From NCBI RefSeq assembly GCF_001905725.1, contig NZ_LIWB01000006.1, positions 186,001 through 250,000 of the forward strand: DNA of 64,000 nt. The letters are read 5' to 3'. A model generated the notes under the pieces. The model ran no database searches, had not been told where the DNA came from, and was given only the letters and a program-made list of their open reading frames with translations. Position numbers and translations under genes: made by a program. Positions 1 to 10,024 of this stretch are shown here, in pieces; the first letter of the stretch is position 1, and every line of letters begins with the position of its first letter. The stretch is from Streptomyces sp. CB02400 (GTDB lineage: Bacteria > Actinomycetota > Actinomycetes > Streptomycetales > Streptomycetaceae).

Positions 1-42
1 GGGCATCGCTTCCGTCATTTGCCGTCGAGACAAGAGGTACGC

Positions 43-1134
43 GTGTCATCCAGGCTTGAGGCCGAGCATCTGTTCAAGGTGTTCGGCAGACGACCGGACC
101 AGGCGGTCGAACGACTGCGCAAGAAGAAGGCCGACCGGGAGGAGCTGCGCTCCGACGGCACCACCGCCGCCGTCATCGACGCCTCGTTCACCGTGGAGCC
201 GGGCGAGATCTTCGTCGTCATGGGCCTGTCGGGCTCCGGCAAGTCCACCCTGTTGCGCATGCTGAACGGCCTGCTGGAGCCCACCGCCGGACACGTGCGC
301 TTCGACGGCCAGGACCTGACCGCGCTGCCCGACCGGGAGCTGCGCCAGGTCCGCTCCAAGAAGATCAGCATGGTCTTCCAGCACTTCGCGCTGTTCCCGC
401 ACCGCAGCGTCCGCGACAACGCCGCCTACGGTCTTGAAGTGCAGGGCGTGCCCCGCGCCGAGCGCGAACGCCGCGCCGACGAGGCGCTCGCCCTGTGCGG
501 CCTGGCCGGCTGGGAGAAGTCGTGGCCGGACGAGCTGTCGGGCGGCATGCAGCAGCGCGTGGGTCTCGCCCGCGCGCTCGCCACCGACGCCGACCTGCTG
601 CTGATGGACGAGTCCTTCAGCGCCCTCGACCCGCTGATCCGCCGCGACATGCAGGACCAGCTCCTCGAACTGCAGAAGACCCTGAAGAAGACGATCGTCT
701 TCATCACCCACGACCTCAACGAGGCCATGCGCCTGGGCGACCGGATCGCGGTGATGCGCGACGGCCGCATCGTGCAGATCGGCACCGCGCAGGACATCCT
801 GATCCGCCCCGCCAACGACTACGTCGCCTCCTTCACCCAGGACGTCGACCGCTCCCGCGTGCTCACCGCCGGCGCCGTGATGGACCGCGAGGTCCGCGGC
901 GACGAGGCCGACTGCGGCTGCGAGACCGCGACGCCCGACACGCCGTTCACCGACCTGTGCGCGATCAGTGCCCGCGTACCGCACCCCGTGGCGGTGCTGG
1001 ACGAGGAGGGCGCGCTCGTCGGGGTCGTACCCCGGCAGCGCCTCGTCGGCTTCCTCGGCGACGAGGAGTCCGACCCGGGGGTCTGCGACACCCCGCGCGA
1101 CAAGGGCGGCGAGAAGGTGATGGCCCGTGCCTAG
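43..1134 (+). CDS. Glycine betaine/proline ABC transporter ATP-binding protein
   Basis: This is the cytoplasmic ATPase of an OpuA/ProU-type osmoprotectant importer. The protein (363 aa from GTG 43) has Walker A GLSGSGKST at residues 61-69, the ABC signature LSGGMQQR, Walker B LLLMDE, and a C-terminal CBS-like region after about residue 270, the layout of ProV/OpuAA. The GTG at 43 is preferred over an in-frame TTG at 19 because AGAGG lies 5 nt before it. Its stop overlaps the GTG of the permease gene by 8 nt, so the two are translationally coupled. CBS domains in this family sense ionic strength; that role is inferred here. The promoter lies outside the window. Confidence 0.93.
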   Translation: MSSRLEAEHLFKVFGRRPDQAVERLRKKKADREELRSDGTTAAVIDASFTVEPGEIFVVMGLSGSGKSTLLRMLNGLLEPTAGHVRFDGQDLTALPDRELRQVRSKKISMVFQHFALFPHRSVRDNAAYGLEVQGVPRAERERRADEALALCGLAGWEKSWPDELSGGMQQRVGLARALATDADLLLMDESFSALDPLIRRDMQDQLLELQKTLKKTIVFITHDLNEAMRLGDRIAVMRDGRIVQIGTAQDILIRPANDYVASFTQDVDRSRVLTAGAVMDREVRGDEADCGCETATPDTPFTDLCAISARVPHPVAVLDEEGALVGVVPRQRLVGFLGDEESDPGVCDTPRDKGGEKVMARA

Positions 1135-3742
1135 GATCCCGCTCGGCGACTGGGTCAACAGCGCCGTCGACTGGCTGCTCGCCAACGTCACCTGGCTGTT
1201 CGACTTCTTCAAGACCGTCTTCACCGGCGCCTACGACGGTGTCAACGCCGTCCTCCAGGCCCCCGAACCGCTGATCCTCTGCGGCATCTTCGCGGTCATC
1301 GCCTTCTGGCTGCGCGGCACCTTCGCCGGTGTCCTCACCTTCTTCGGTTTCGCCTTCCTCGACTCCATGGAGTTGTGGGAGGACTCGATGGTGACGCTGG
1401 CGCTGGTCATCGTCGCCACGGTGATCGCGCTGGTCATATCGGTGCCGGTGGGGATCTGGGCGGCCCGCTCGGACCGGGTCAGCGCCGTGGTCCGGCCGAT
1501 CCTGGACTTCATGCAGACGCTGCCCGCGATGATCTACCTCATCCCGGCGATCCTGTTCTTCGGGACCGGCTCCGCCCCGGGCATCGTCGCCACCCTGATC
1601 TTCGCGCTCGCCCCGGGCGTGCGCATGACCGAGCTGGGCATCCGCCAGGTCGACAAGGAACTGGTCGAGGCGGCCGAGGCGTTCGGCACCACGCCCCGCA
1701 ACACCCTGCTGCGGGTGCAGCTTCCGCTGGCGCTGCCCACGGTGATGGCGGGTGTCAACCAGGTCATCATGCTCGGCCTGTCCATGGCCGCGATCGCCGG
1801 CATGGTCGGCACCGGCGGACTCGGCGGCGCGGTCATCGAGGCCATCGGGCAGCTCAACATCGGTCTCGGCGCCGAGTCCGGCATCGCCATCGTCATCCTG
1901 GCGATCTACCTGGACCGCATGACCAGCGCCCTGGGCACCCAGGTCTCCCCGCTCGGCCGGCGCGCCGCCGCCAAGGCACGCTCCGCGCAGGGGCTGAAGA
2001 TCTGGTCCTACCGGCCCCGCCCGCAGGTCGCCGTGATCGGTGTCGTCGTCCTCGCCCTGGTCGCGGGCGGCATGGGGATCTTCGGCGGCAGCGACTCCAA
2101 GACCACCACCGCCGGCGGCGAGAAGGTCGGCGACGGCAAGAAGATCACCATCGGCTACATCCCCTGGGACGAGGGCGTCGCCTCCACCTTCCTGTGGAAG
2201 GAGATCCTGGAACAGCGCGGTTTCGAGGTCGAGGCCAAGCAGTTCGAGGCCGGCCCGCTCTACACCGCCCTCGCGCAGGGCAACATCGACTTCCAGACGG
2301 ACGCCTGGCTGCCCACCACCCACGAGGCGTACTGGAAGAAGTACGGCGAGCAGCTCGACGACCTCGGCTCCTGGTACGGCGAGACGTCACTGGAGCTGAC
2401 CGTCCCGTCGTACATGAAGGACGTCGACAGCCTGGAGGACCTCAAGGGCAAGGCGGACCTCTTCGGCGGGGAGATCACCGGCATCGAGTCCAGCGCCGGC
2501 ATGATGGGCCTGCTCAAGAGCAAGGTCCTCAAGGAGTACGGCCTGGACAAGGAGTACGAGGTCGTCGACAGCTCCACCCCGGCGATGCTGGCCGAGCTCA
2601 AGCGGGCCTACAGCAAGAAGGAACCGGTCGTCGTCACGCTCTGGTCGCCGCACTGGGCGTACAGCGACTACGACCTGAAGAAGCTGAAGGACCCCAAGGG
2701 AAGCTGGGGCAAGGGCGACGGCGTGCACACGGTGTCGCGCAAGGGCTTCGCCGGTGACAACCCGCTCGTCGGGAAGTGGCTGAAGGACTTCTCGATGACC
2801 GAGAAGGAACTCACCGGCCTGGAAGCCGAGATCAACAAGGCCGGCAAGGGCAAGCAGCAGGACGCCGTCCGCACCTGGCTGAAGGCCAACCCGGACGTGG
2901 TCGACAAGCTGGCCCCGGTCCGGTCGGGCTCCGGCGACACCCCCGCCGAGGCGGAGCGGCCGCTGGACGTGGCCTGGTTCCCCTGGGACGAGGACATCGC
3001 CGTCACCTACCTGTGGAAGAACGTCCTGGAGCGTCGCGGCTACACGCTGAACCTCAAGCAGATGGAGGTCGGCCCGGTCTACACCGGCCTCGCCTCCGGT
3101 GACCTCGACCTCAACTTCGACGCCTGGCTGCCGTACGCGCAGAAGAACTACTGGGACAAGAGCAAGGACGACCTCACCGACCTGGGCACCTGGTACGAGC
3201 CCACCTCGCTGGAGATCGCCGTCCCCTCGTACGTCAAGGACGTCGAGTCCCTGGAGGACCTCAAGGGCAAGGCCGACCTGTTCGACGGGCGGATCATCGG
3301 CATCGAGCCCGGCACCGGCGAGATGCAGCTGCTCAAGAACGAGGTCATGCCGGGCTACGGCCTGGAGGACGAGTACAAGGTCGTCGACGGCTCCACGCCG
3401 GCGATGCTGGCCGAGCTCAAGCGGGCCCTCGCCAAGAAGGAGCCGATCGCGGTCACCCTGTGGTCGCCGCACTGGGCCTACAGCGAGTACGAGCTGACCA
3501 AGCTGAAGGACCCCAAGAAGGCCTTCGGCGAGGGCAACACGATCCGCACCATCGCGAGCAAGAAGTTCCCCGAGCAGTACCCCGAGCTCACGAAGTGGAT
3601 CAAGGGCTTCCATATGAGCGAGGACGAGCTGGGCAGCCTGGAGGCCGAGATCAAGAACCGTGGCCAGGGCCACGAGGAGGAGGCCGTCGCCGCCTGGCTG
3701 AAGGAGCACCCGGACATGGTGGAGCGGATGACCCCGCAGTAG
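1127..3742 (+). CDS. Glycine betaine ABC permease fused to two tandem substrate-binding domains
   Basis: This 871-aa protein joins the membrane permease and the extracellular receptor of an OpuA-type importer. Residues 1-320 hold the permease, with a membrane anchor and the binding-protein-dependent transport core, including the EAA-like stretch around ELVEAAEAFGTTPRNTLL. Residues about 335-600 and 608-871 are two homologous OpuAC domains. Each has WDEG/WDED, a DAWLP motif, a SLEDLKGKADLF block, a TPAMLAELKRA block and a TLWSPHWAY block, so tryptophans that could form a betaine cage are present in both. Most OpuABC fusions carry one receptor domain. It overlaps the upstream ATPase gene and is followed by a strong terminator, so the operon is two genes. 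Confidence 0.92.
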   Translation: MPRIPLGDWVNSAVDWLLANVTWLFDFFKTVFTGAYDGVNAVLQAPEPLILCGIFAVIAFWLRGTFAGVLTFFGFAFLDSMELWEDSMVTLALVIVATVIALVISVPVGIWAARSDRVSAVVRPILDFMQTLPAMIYLIPAILFFGTGSAPGIVATLIFALAPGVRMTELGIRQVDKELVEAAEAFGTTPRNTLLRVQLPLALPTVMAGVNQVIMLGLSMAAIAGMVGTGGLGGAVIEAIGQLNIGLGAESGIAIVILAIYLDRMTSALGTQVSPLGRRAAAKARSAQGLKIWSYRPRPQVAVIGVVVLALVAGGMGIFGGSDSKTTTAGGEKVGDGKKITIGYIPWDEGVASTFLWKEILEQRGFEVEAKQFEAGPLYTALAQGNIDFQTDAWLPTTHEAYWKKYGEQLDDLGSWYGETSLELTVPSYMKDVDSLEDLKGKADLFGGEITGIESSAGMMGLLKSKVLKEYGLDKEYEVVDSSTPAMLAELKRAYSKKEPVVVTLWSPHWAYSDYDLKKLKDPKGSWGKGDGVHTVSRKGFAGDNPLVGKWLKDFSMTEKELTGLEAEINKAGKGKQQDAVRTWLKANPDVVDKLAPVRSGSGDTPAEAERPLDVAWFPWDEDIAVTYLWKNVLERRGYTLNLKQMEVGPVYTGLASGDLDLNFDAWLPYAQKNYWDKSKDDLTDLGTWYEPTSLEIAVPSYVKDVESLEDLKGKADLFDGRIIGIEPGTGEMQLLKNEVMPGYGLEDEYKVVDGSTPAMLAELKRALAKKEPIAVTLWSPHWAYSEYELTKLKDPKKAFGEGNTIRTIASKKFPEQYPELTKWIKGFHMSEDELGSLEAEIKNRGQGHEEEAVAAWLKEHPDMVERMTPQ

Positions 3743-3789
3743 ACGACCCCGCGGGAGACGACTCCGCGGTAACCGCCGTACCGGCCGCC

Positions 3790-3845
3790 CCCGAGGGGCG
3801 GGCCCGGCCACGCACCTGACGGCGCGGCCGGGCCCGCCCCTCGGG
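3790..3845 (+). terminator. Terminator hairpin after the betaine operon
   Basis: A perfect 20-bp inverted repeat (3790-3809 with 3826-3845) encloses a 16-nt loop, 47 bp after the permease stop. It has no strong U tract, as is common in Streptomyces. It accounts for the first part of the 427-bp gap before the next gene. Confidence 0.75.
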
Positions 3846-4059
3846 CATGTCCGGAACCGGGCGGGAACACGGTAGGAATCCGGACAACCACGCAGCGCGA
3901 CGCCCTCCCCGGACCTCCTGGTGACCTTCCGCCGTGTGAGGGGAACAATGGCGGGAACACCCCTTATCGCGCGCGGGAGGAACCGAGGGGCTCGCGGGGC
4001 GGCTGGCGTGAACTGGCGGGTCGGCGCCGGTCACGTGTGACGGCGATGTGACAGGCGCC

Positions 4060-4088
4060 TGAAACGGTTTGCCGAACATGCGTAGGGT
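4060..4088 (+). promoter_or_regulatory. Candidate promoter of the XRE-cupin gene
   Basis: TGAAAC (4060-4065), a 17-nt spacer and TAGGGT (4083-4088) fit a sigma-70-like promoter about 80 bp upstream of the regulator start. The rest of the gap from 3846 to 4169 shows no gene. This is pattern matching only. Confidence 0.35.
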
Positions 4089-4169
4089 GCAGACAACTCA
4101 CGAGAAGGAGTGCGCCGGGTCCGCGGCGCACGGGGTGCGGGACGATCGGCGGAGGAGGGAGCCGGAGCG

Positions 4170-4739
4170 ATGGGCGACCACAAGGAACAGCCCTTGCGGG
4201 TGGGCGCGGCCGTGCGGCGGCGACGCCGTGCGCTGGACCTCACCCTCGCCGTCGTGGCCGAGCGCAGCGGCCTGTCGGTCCCGTTCCTCAGCCAGATCGA
4301 GAACGAGCGGGCGCGTCCCAGCCAGAGCTCCCTGGAGAAGCTCGCCGACGCCCTGCGCACCACCGCCGTGGAGCTCCTCGCCGCCGCCGACCCCGCGTGC
4401 AGCGTGGACGTCGTCCGCGCCGAGGGCGCCGAGCCGTGGACGGAACCGCGGGTGCGCTCCCTGGTGCGCGGCCACCACCAGATGCACGCCTCCGAGTTCA
4501 CCGGCGACCATGACGCCGGCCGTGAACTCCAGTTCCGCAACGACCAGTTGATGTACGTGGCGGACGGCGCCGTGGAGATCGAGGCGGAGGGCCGCGCGTA
4601 CCGCCTCGGCCGCGGCGACACCCTGTACCTCACCGGAGGCGTACGGCACCGCTGGCGGGCCACGGTCCCGGAGACACGGCTGCTGGTCGTCGCCGTCGCC
4701 GAGCACATCGAGGCGCTGCGGGACAAGCCCCGCCGATGA
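4170..4739 (+). CDS. XRE-family regulator with C-terminal cupin domain
   Basis: This is a 189-aa DNA-binding regulator. Residues about 8-65 form a Cro/C1-type helix-turn-helix (LSVPFLSQIENERARPSQ is the recognition-helix region). The C-terminal half is a small beta-barrel cupin (GAVEIEAEGRAYRLGRGDT, then GGVRHRW) likely to bind a small ligand or metal. ATG 4170 is chosen because GGAGGAGGG lies about 10 nt upstream; an upstream GTG would add a low-complexity tail. Its stop overlaps the next gene (ATGA), so the regulator and the metal-receptor-like protein are co-translated. The ligand is unknown. Confidence 0.88.
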   Translation: MGDHKEQPLRVGAAVRRRRRALDLTLAVVAERSGLSVPFLSQIENERARPSQSSLEKLADALRTTAVELLAAADPACSVDVVRAEGAEPWTEPRVRSLVRGHHQMHASEFTGDHDAGRELQFRNDQLMYVADGAVEIEAEGRAYRLGRGDTLYLTGGVRHRWRATVPETRLLVVAVAEHIEALRDKPRR

Positions 4740-5464
4740 GTCCCGCCAGGGTCGTCTCCCTCGTCCCCTCGCTGACGGAGGCCGTGGCGCTCTCCGCCCC
4801 CGGCTCCCTGGCCGGCGCCACCGACTGGTGCACGCGTCCGGCCGGGCTGGACGTCGTACGCGTCGGCGGCACGAAGAACCCGAAGGTGGACCGGATCGTC
4901 GCCCTCGCCCCCGATCTGGTGATCGCCAACGAGGAGGAGAACCGCGAGAGCGACCTGGCGGCCCTGCGCGCGGCGGGCCTCGACGTGCTGGTGACCGAGG
5001 TACGGACGCTGCCCCAGGCCTTCCGCGAGCTGGACCGGGTGCTCACGGCGTGCGGGGCACGGGCCCGCCCCCGCTGGCTGGACGAGGCCGAGGCGGCCTG
5101 GGCGACGCTGCCGACGCACGCGGAGCGCCGCACGGCGGTCGTGCCCGTCTGGCGGCGCCCCTGGATGGTGCTGGGCCGGGACACCTTCGCGGGCGACCTG
5201 CTCTCCCGCCTCGGCGTCGACCACCTCTACGCGAGCCACCCGGAGCGCTATCCGCGCGTCCCGCTCGACGCACTGCGCGCGGCGGGTCCCGACGTGGTGG
5301 TCCTCCCCGACGAGCCCTACCGCTTCACCGCCGACGACGGACCGGAGGCCTTCCTCGGTCTGCCCTGCGCCCTCGTCGACGGTCGGCACCTCACCTGGTA
5401 CGGGCCGTCGCTGACCGGGGCGCCGGCGGTCCTGGGGCGGGCCCTGCGAGCAGCGCGCCGCTGA
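4736..5464 (+). CDS. Cytosolic helical-backbone metal receptor (BtuF/FhuD-like)
   Basis: The 242-aa protein has the fold of cobalamin/siderophore-binding receptors: an N-terminal RVVSLVPSLTEAV start, a mid-region PKVDRIVALAPDLVIANEEEN typical of this superfamily, and a C-terminal RAAGPDVVVLPDEPYRF block. It has no signal peptide or lipobox and no adjacent ABC permease, so it probably acts inside the cell. The start overlaps the stop of the cupin regulator (ATGA). Its 3' end overlaps the convergent TDT gene by 74 bp. Ligand unknown; a cobalamin-binding label would be over-reach. Confidence 0.82.
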   Translation: MSPARVVSLVPSLTEAVALSAPGSLAGATDWCTRPAGLDVVRVGGTKNPKVDRIVALAPDLVIANEEENRESDLAALRAAGLDVLVTEVRTLPQAFRELDRVLTACGARARPRWLDEAEAAWATLPTHAERRTAVVPVWRRPWMVLGRDTFAGDLLSRLGVDHLYASHPERYPRVPLDALRAAGPDVVVLPDEPYRFTADDGPEAFLGLPCALVDGRHLTWYGPSLTGAPAVLGRALRAARR

Positions 5465-6572
5465 GCAGCCCGCGCGCCGTGCACCAGGCGGCGGTGGCCC
5501 AGGCACCGGCCAGCAGGACGTACAGGGCGAGCGCCAGTACGTCGTAGGCGAGCAGCCCGGTGTGCGAGGCGAGGGCCCCGGCGCCGGTGACACAGGTGCC
5601 GACCGGGAACGTGAACGACCACCACGTCATCGCGAAGCGCATGCCCCGCCGCCACGCCCGTACGACATGCGCGGCGGCGAGGCAGAGCCACAGCAGCGCG
5701 AACCCCGTGACGGGCACCCCGTACAGGACGGCGAGCACGCGGAAGCCCTCGTCGTACGGCGCCGGTACGACCCCCGGGGCGATGTCCGCGAAGGCGCCGA
5801 CGGCGGTCGTGGACTGGCCGAGCGGTCCGAGCACCAGGAACAGCGACGGGGTGAGGACGAGGGGCAGCGGGCCGTGGGTGATCAGCCGGCCGAAGACCAG
5901 CGGCAGCGTCATCAGGGTGGCGAGGAGGCTGAGCCCGAACAGCGCGACACAGGCGAGCAGCAGGGTGGCGCGGGGCTGGCCCTCCGGGAGGTACGGCACC
6001 AGGCGGGGCCCGAGCGCGGCGGACACCATGGGCGCGACCAGCGGCAGCAGCCAGACGGGCGTCGCCTCCTGCGCCGTCACCCGGTGGCGTACGGCCATGA
6101 GGTACGGGACGGCCACGGCGGCGGCCAGCCCGACGGCCGTACCGGCGGTGAACAGCACGGCGTCGAGGACGACGGCCGCGCGCGGCCCGATCCAGTCCCG
6201 CCCGAGGGTCAGGGAGCCGCCGCCGACGGCCAGCAGCGCCATGGAGAGACAGCCGTAGAAGGGCGCCATGGCGGGGTCGAGGAGGTGGGCGCGGGCCCGG
6301 TCGCGGTGGTGGGCCCAGTGCAGGGCGCGGGCGGCGAGCAGGACCGCCAGGAGGACGAGGGACAGCGCCCAGACGGTGGTGAGCGCGGGGCGCAGACCGG
6401 GCGTGTGCGCGGGGAGCGCGGGGAGCGCTGCGCCCGCTCCGGCGACGATGGCGGTGCCCATCACGCAGGCGTACCAGTTGGGTCCGAGGTGACGGACGGC
6501 GGCGGCACGCGGGGGCCGTGCGGTGGCACGGGGGAGAGGTGGCAGGGGCCGGATTGCGGTGACCATGGTCAT
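5391..6572 (-). CDS. TDT-family transporter (tellurite-resistance/dicarboxylate exporter-like)
   Basis: This is an integral membrane protein of about 393 aa with roughly ten hydrophobic segments, beginning after an RHLGPNWYACVMGTAI block typical of the TehA/Mae1/Ssu1 (TDT) family. Members export sulfite, malate or other anions or give tellurite resistance; the substrate here is unknown. ATG 6572 gives a compact N-terminus, with ATG 6566 and an upstream start at 6644 as alternatives. It is divergent from a LysR regulator that probably controls it. The C-terminus is proline/alanine rich and overlaps the convergent gene. Confidence 0.82.
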   Translation of the reverse strand: MTMVTAIRPLPPLPRATARPPRAAAVRHLGPNWYACVMGTAIVAGAGAALPALPAHTPGLRPALTTVWALSLVLLAVLLAARALHWAHHRDRARAHLLDPAMAPFYGCLSMALLAVGGGSLTLGRDWIGPRAAVVLDAVLFTAGTAVGLAAAVAVPYLMAVRHRVTAQEATPVWLLPLVAPMVSAALGPRLVPYLPEGQPRATLLLACVALFGLSLLATLMTLPLVFGRLITHGPLPLVLTPSLFLVLGPLGQSTTAVGAFADIAPGVVPAPYDEGFRVLAVLYGVPVTGFALLWLCLAAAHVVRAWRRGMRFAMTWWSFTFPVGTCVTGAGALASHTGLLAYDVLALALYVLLAGAWATAAWCTARGLLSGALLAGPAPGPPAPRSATARTR

Positions 6573-6622
6573 ACGGTCGGGCCGGCGGGGCACCGCCACC
6601 AGGGAGCACCCCTCTATGGCGG

Positions 6623-6639
6623 CATAAGCTGGGCTTATG
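6623..6639. promoter_or_regulatory. LysR-type dyad in the TDT/LysR divergent promoter
   Basis: CATAAGC-TGG-GCTTATG is a perfect 17-bp dyad. It overlaps the LysR start codon at 6637 and also contains TAAGCT, a plausible -10 for a leaderless lysR transcript. A repressor bound here would block its own start. Confidence 0.6.
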
Positions 6640-7578
6640 AGCACAACGGATGACCACGACCATCCAGGGCACCGCTCCGCGAGCCCGGGATCCCTGGCTC
6701 ACCGGGTGCCGGACCTCGGGGCGCTGGAGCTGCTGCTGGCGGTGGCGCGGCTGGGGAGCCTGGGCGGGGCGGCGCGGGAGCTGGGCATCACCCAGCCCGC
6801 CGCCAGCAGCCGGATCCGGTCGATGGAACGACAGCTCGGGGTGGCACTCGTCGACCGCTCGCCGCGCGGGTCGCGGCTGACCGACGCGGGGGCGCTGGTC
6901 ACCGACTGGGCGCGGCGGATCGTGGAGGCGGCGGAGGCCTTCGACGCGGGCGCGCAGGCGCTGCGGGACCGCAGGGACTCACGGCTGCGGGTGGCGGCGA
7001 GCATGACGATCGCCGAGTACCTGCTGCCGGGATGGCTGCTCGCGCTGCGCGCGGACCGGCCGGACACGGCGGTGTCGCTGCTGGCCGGGAACTCGGCGGC
7101 GGTGGCGGAGCGGCTGCTGGCGGGGGAGGCGGACGTGGGGTTCGTGGAGGGACTCACGGTGTCGGCGGGGCTGGATTCCGCGGTGATCGCCCATGACCGG
7201 CTGATCGTGGTCGCGGCGCCGTCGCACGCGTGGGCCCGTCGGCGGCGGCCGATCGCGGCGGAGGAGTTGGCGAGTACGCCGTTGATCCTGCGGGAGAAGG
7301 GGTCGGGGACGCGGCAGGTCCTGGACGCTGCGCTGGGAGGGTTGGCCCGGCCGTTGATCGAGTTGTCTTCGACCACGGCGGTGAAGGCGGCGGCTGTGGG
7401 CGGGGCGGGGCCGGCGGTTCTGAGCGAGCTGGCGGTGGGGGAGGAGCTGGCGATGCGGCGGCTGGTCCGTATCCCGGTGAACGGTATTGCCCTGGCCCGC
7501 GACCTGCGTGCGGTGTGGCCCACGGGGCACCGGCCGACCGGGCCGGCGCGGGATCTGTTGTCGCTGACGCGGGGGTGA
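6637..7578 (+). CDS. LysR-family transcriptional regulator
   Basis: The 313-aa protein has an N-terminal winged helix (LELLLAVARLGSLGGAAREL, then TQPAASSRIRSMERQLG) and a periplasmic-binding-like effector domain (residues about 110-300). It is divergent from the TDT transporter, the usual arrangement for a LysR regulator and its target. ATG 6637 has no Shine-Dalgarno but follows a -10-like hexamer by 6 nt, suggesting a leaderless message. A GTG at 6706 would remove a poorly conserved-looking N-terminal tail. Confidence 0.9.
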   Translation: MSTTDDHDHPGHRSASPGSLAHRVPDLGALELLLAVARLGSLGGAARELGITQPAASSRIRSMERQLGVALVDRSPRGSRLTDAGALVTDWARRIVEAAEAFDAGAQALRDRRDSRLRVAASMTIAEYLLPGWLLALRADRPDTAVSLLAGNSAAVAERLLAGEADVGFVEGLTVSAGLDSAVIAHDRLIVVAAPSHAWARRRRPIAAEELASTPLILREKGSGTRQVLDAALGGLARPLIELSSTTAVKAAAVGGAGPAVLSELAVGEELAMRRLVRIPVNGIALARDLRAVWPTGHRPTGPARDLLSLTRG

Positions 7579-7654
7579 GCCTCGTTGGGGCTGGGCGGGG
7601 GCGGGTCGCGCTGCCCGGCGCTTACGGGGTGCCGTCGCGCCCACCCGTGCCGCC

Positions 7655-7673
7655 CCTGGGGGTACCTCCCAGG
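7655..7673. terminator. Hairpin between convergent genes
   Basis: CCTGGG (7655-7660) pairs with CCCAGG (7668-7673) around a 7-nt loop, in the 133-bp gap between the convergent LysR gene and the C26 hydrolase gene. Flanking GGGGGAGG-type sequence resembles common Streptomyces intergenic repeats. It may terminate both transcripts. Confidence 0.45.
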
Positions 7674-7711
7674 CCCTTGAGGCACTGGGGGAGGCACGAC
7701 TCTGCCCGCGG

Positions 7712-8416
7712 TTACGGCGGCGAGGGCTGCCCGCGGAGCGCGGCGGTGGTCAGGGCTTGCATGACGCGTAGGTCGTTTCCCATCTCCGGGTGCCACTGGA
7801 CGCCCAGGACCCAGGGGGACGTGGCGAGTTCGATCGCCTCCACCGTGCCGTCCTCCGCGTACGCCGACGGGATCAGGTTCGTGCCCAGGCGGTCCACCGA
7901 CTGGTGGTGGTAGGTGGGGACGGAGGTCTGTTCCGGGGCGATGCCGGCGTAGAGCGTGCCGGGGACCGGCTTGACCGGGTGGTGGCCGAAGGTGCCCGGC
8001 ACCTCCGCGTGGCCGTCGATGTGCTGGACCAGGGTGCCGCCCAGGGCGACGTTCAGGAGCTGCATGCCCCGGCAGATGCCCAGCAGCGGGATCCGGCGGT
8101 CCAGGGCCGCCTCGATCAGGGCGAGTTCCCAGGCGTCCCGCGTCCGGGCGGGCGGTCCCGTGCGCGGGTCGGGCTCGGCGCCGTAGTGGACGGGCTCCAC
8201 GTCCGGGCCGCCCGCGACGACCAGGCCGTCGAGCCGGGCCACGGTCGCCGCCGCCCGCTCCGGGGCGTCCGGCGGGAGCATCGCGGCCAGTCCGCCCGCC
8301 CGCTGCACCAGCCGCGGATAGCCGGCCGGCAACAGCGCGGCGTCCAGTTGCCACACGCCCCAGCGCACACCGGACTCCGCGTACGTGCTGATGCCGATGA
8401 GTGGCCTGGCCGTCAT
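7712..8416 (-). CDS. Gamma-glutamyl hydrolase, peptidase C26 (PuuD-like)
   Basis: This 234-aa class I glutamine-amidotransferase-fold hydrolase has the nucleophile elbow LLGICRGMQLLNVALGG (catalytic Cys) and the GVQWHPEM block that carries the catalytic His and Glu. The family cleaves gamma-glutamyl amides, for example gamma-glutamyl-GABA in the Puu pathway. ATG 8416 is favoured over GTG 8425 because GGAAAGG precedes it at normal spacing. It lies 21 bp downstream of the permease gene on the same strand, so both are probably one transcript. I infer that it performs the last step of the gamma-glutamyl route, releasing glutamate. Confidence 0.88.
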   Translation of the reverse strand: MTARPLIGISTYAESGVRWGVWQLDAALLPAGYPRLVQRAGGLAAMLPPDAPERAAATVARLDGLVVAGGPDVEPVHYGAEPDPRTGPPARTRDAWELALIEAALDRRIPLLGICRGMQLLNVALGGTLVQHIDGHAEVPGTFGHHPVKPVPGTLYAGIAPEQTSVPTYHHQSVDRLGTNLIPSAYAEDGTVEAIELATSPWVLGVQWHPEMGNDLRVMQALTTAALRGQPSPP

Positions 8417-8437
8417 GCCGATCACCTTTCCCGCACT

Positions 8438-9883
<1,446 letters not shown>

Positions 9884-9935
9884 AAGGCGACTCCCCAGGG
9901 GGCGGCGACGTCAGGGGGCAATGGAACGGATCCAG

Positions 9936-9961
9936 ACCTTTGTGGGCCCATACCTTCGTGG
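9936..9961. promoter_or_regulatory. Direct repeat upstream of the permease gene
   Basis: ACCTTTGTGG (9936-9945) and ACCTTCGTGG (9952-9961) are 16 bp apart, about 60-80 bp upstream of the permease start. A related string, AATACCTTAAGG, occurs near 10795 in the gap before the synthetase gene. Together they are candidate sites for the FadR-type regulator encoded between them. Confidence 0.4.
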
Positions 9962-10024
9962 CGCGGACGCCGCGAGCGCAAGCCCCGTGCGTCAAACCGC
10001 GGTGGACCCGCTTCCGTCACGCCC

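Noticed and set aside
4736..5464. Cobalamin or siderophore ABC importer
   Set aside because: The receptor-like protein has no signal or lipobox and no permease or ATPase nearby, so an import role is not supported.
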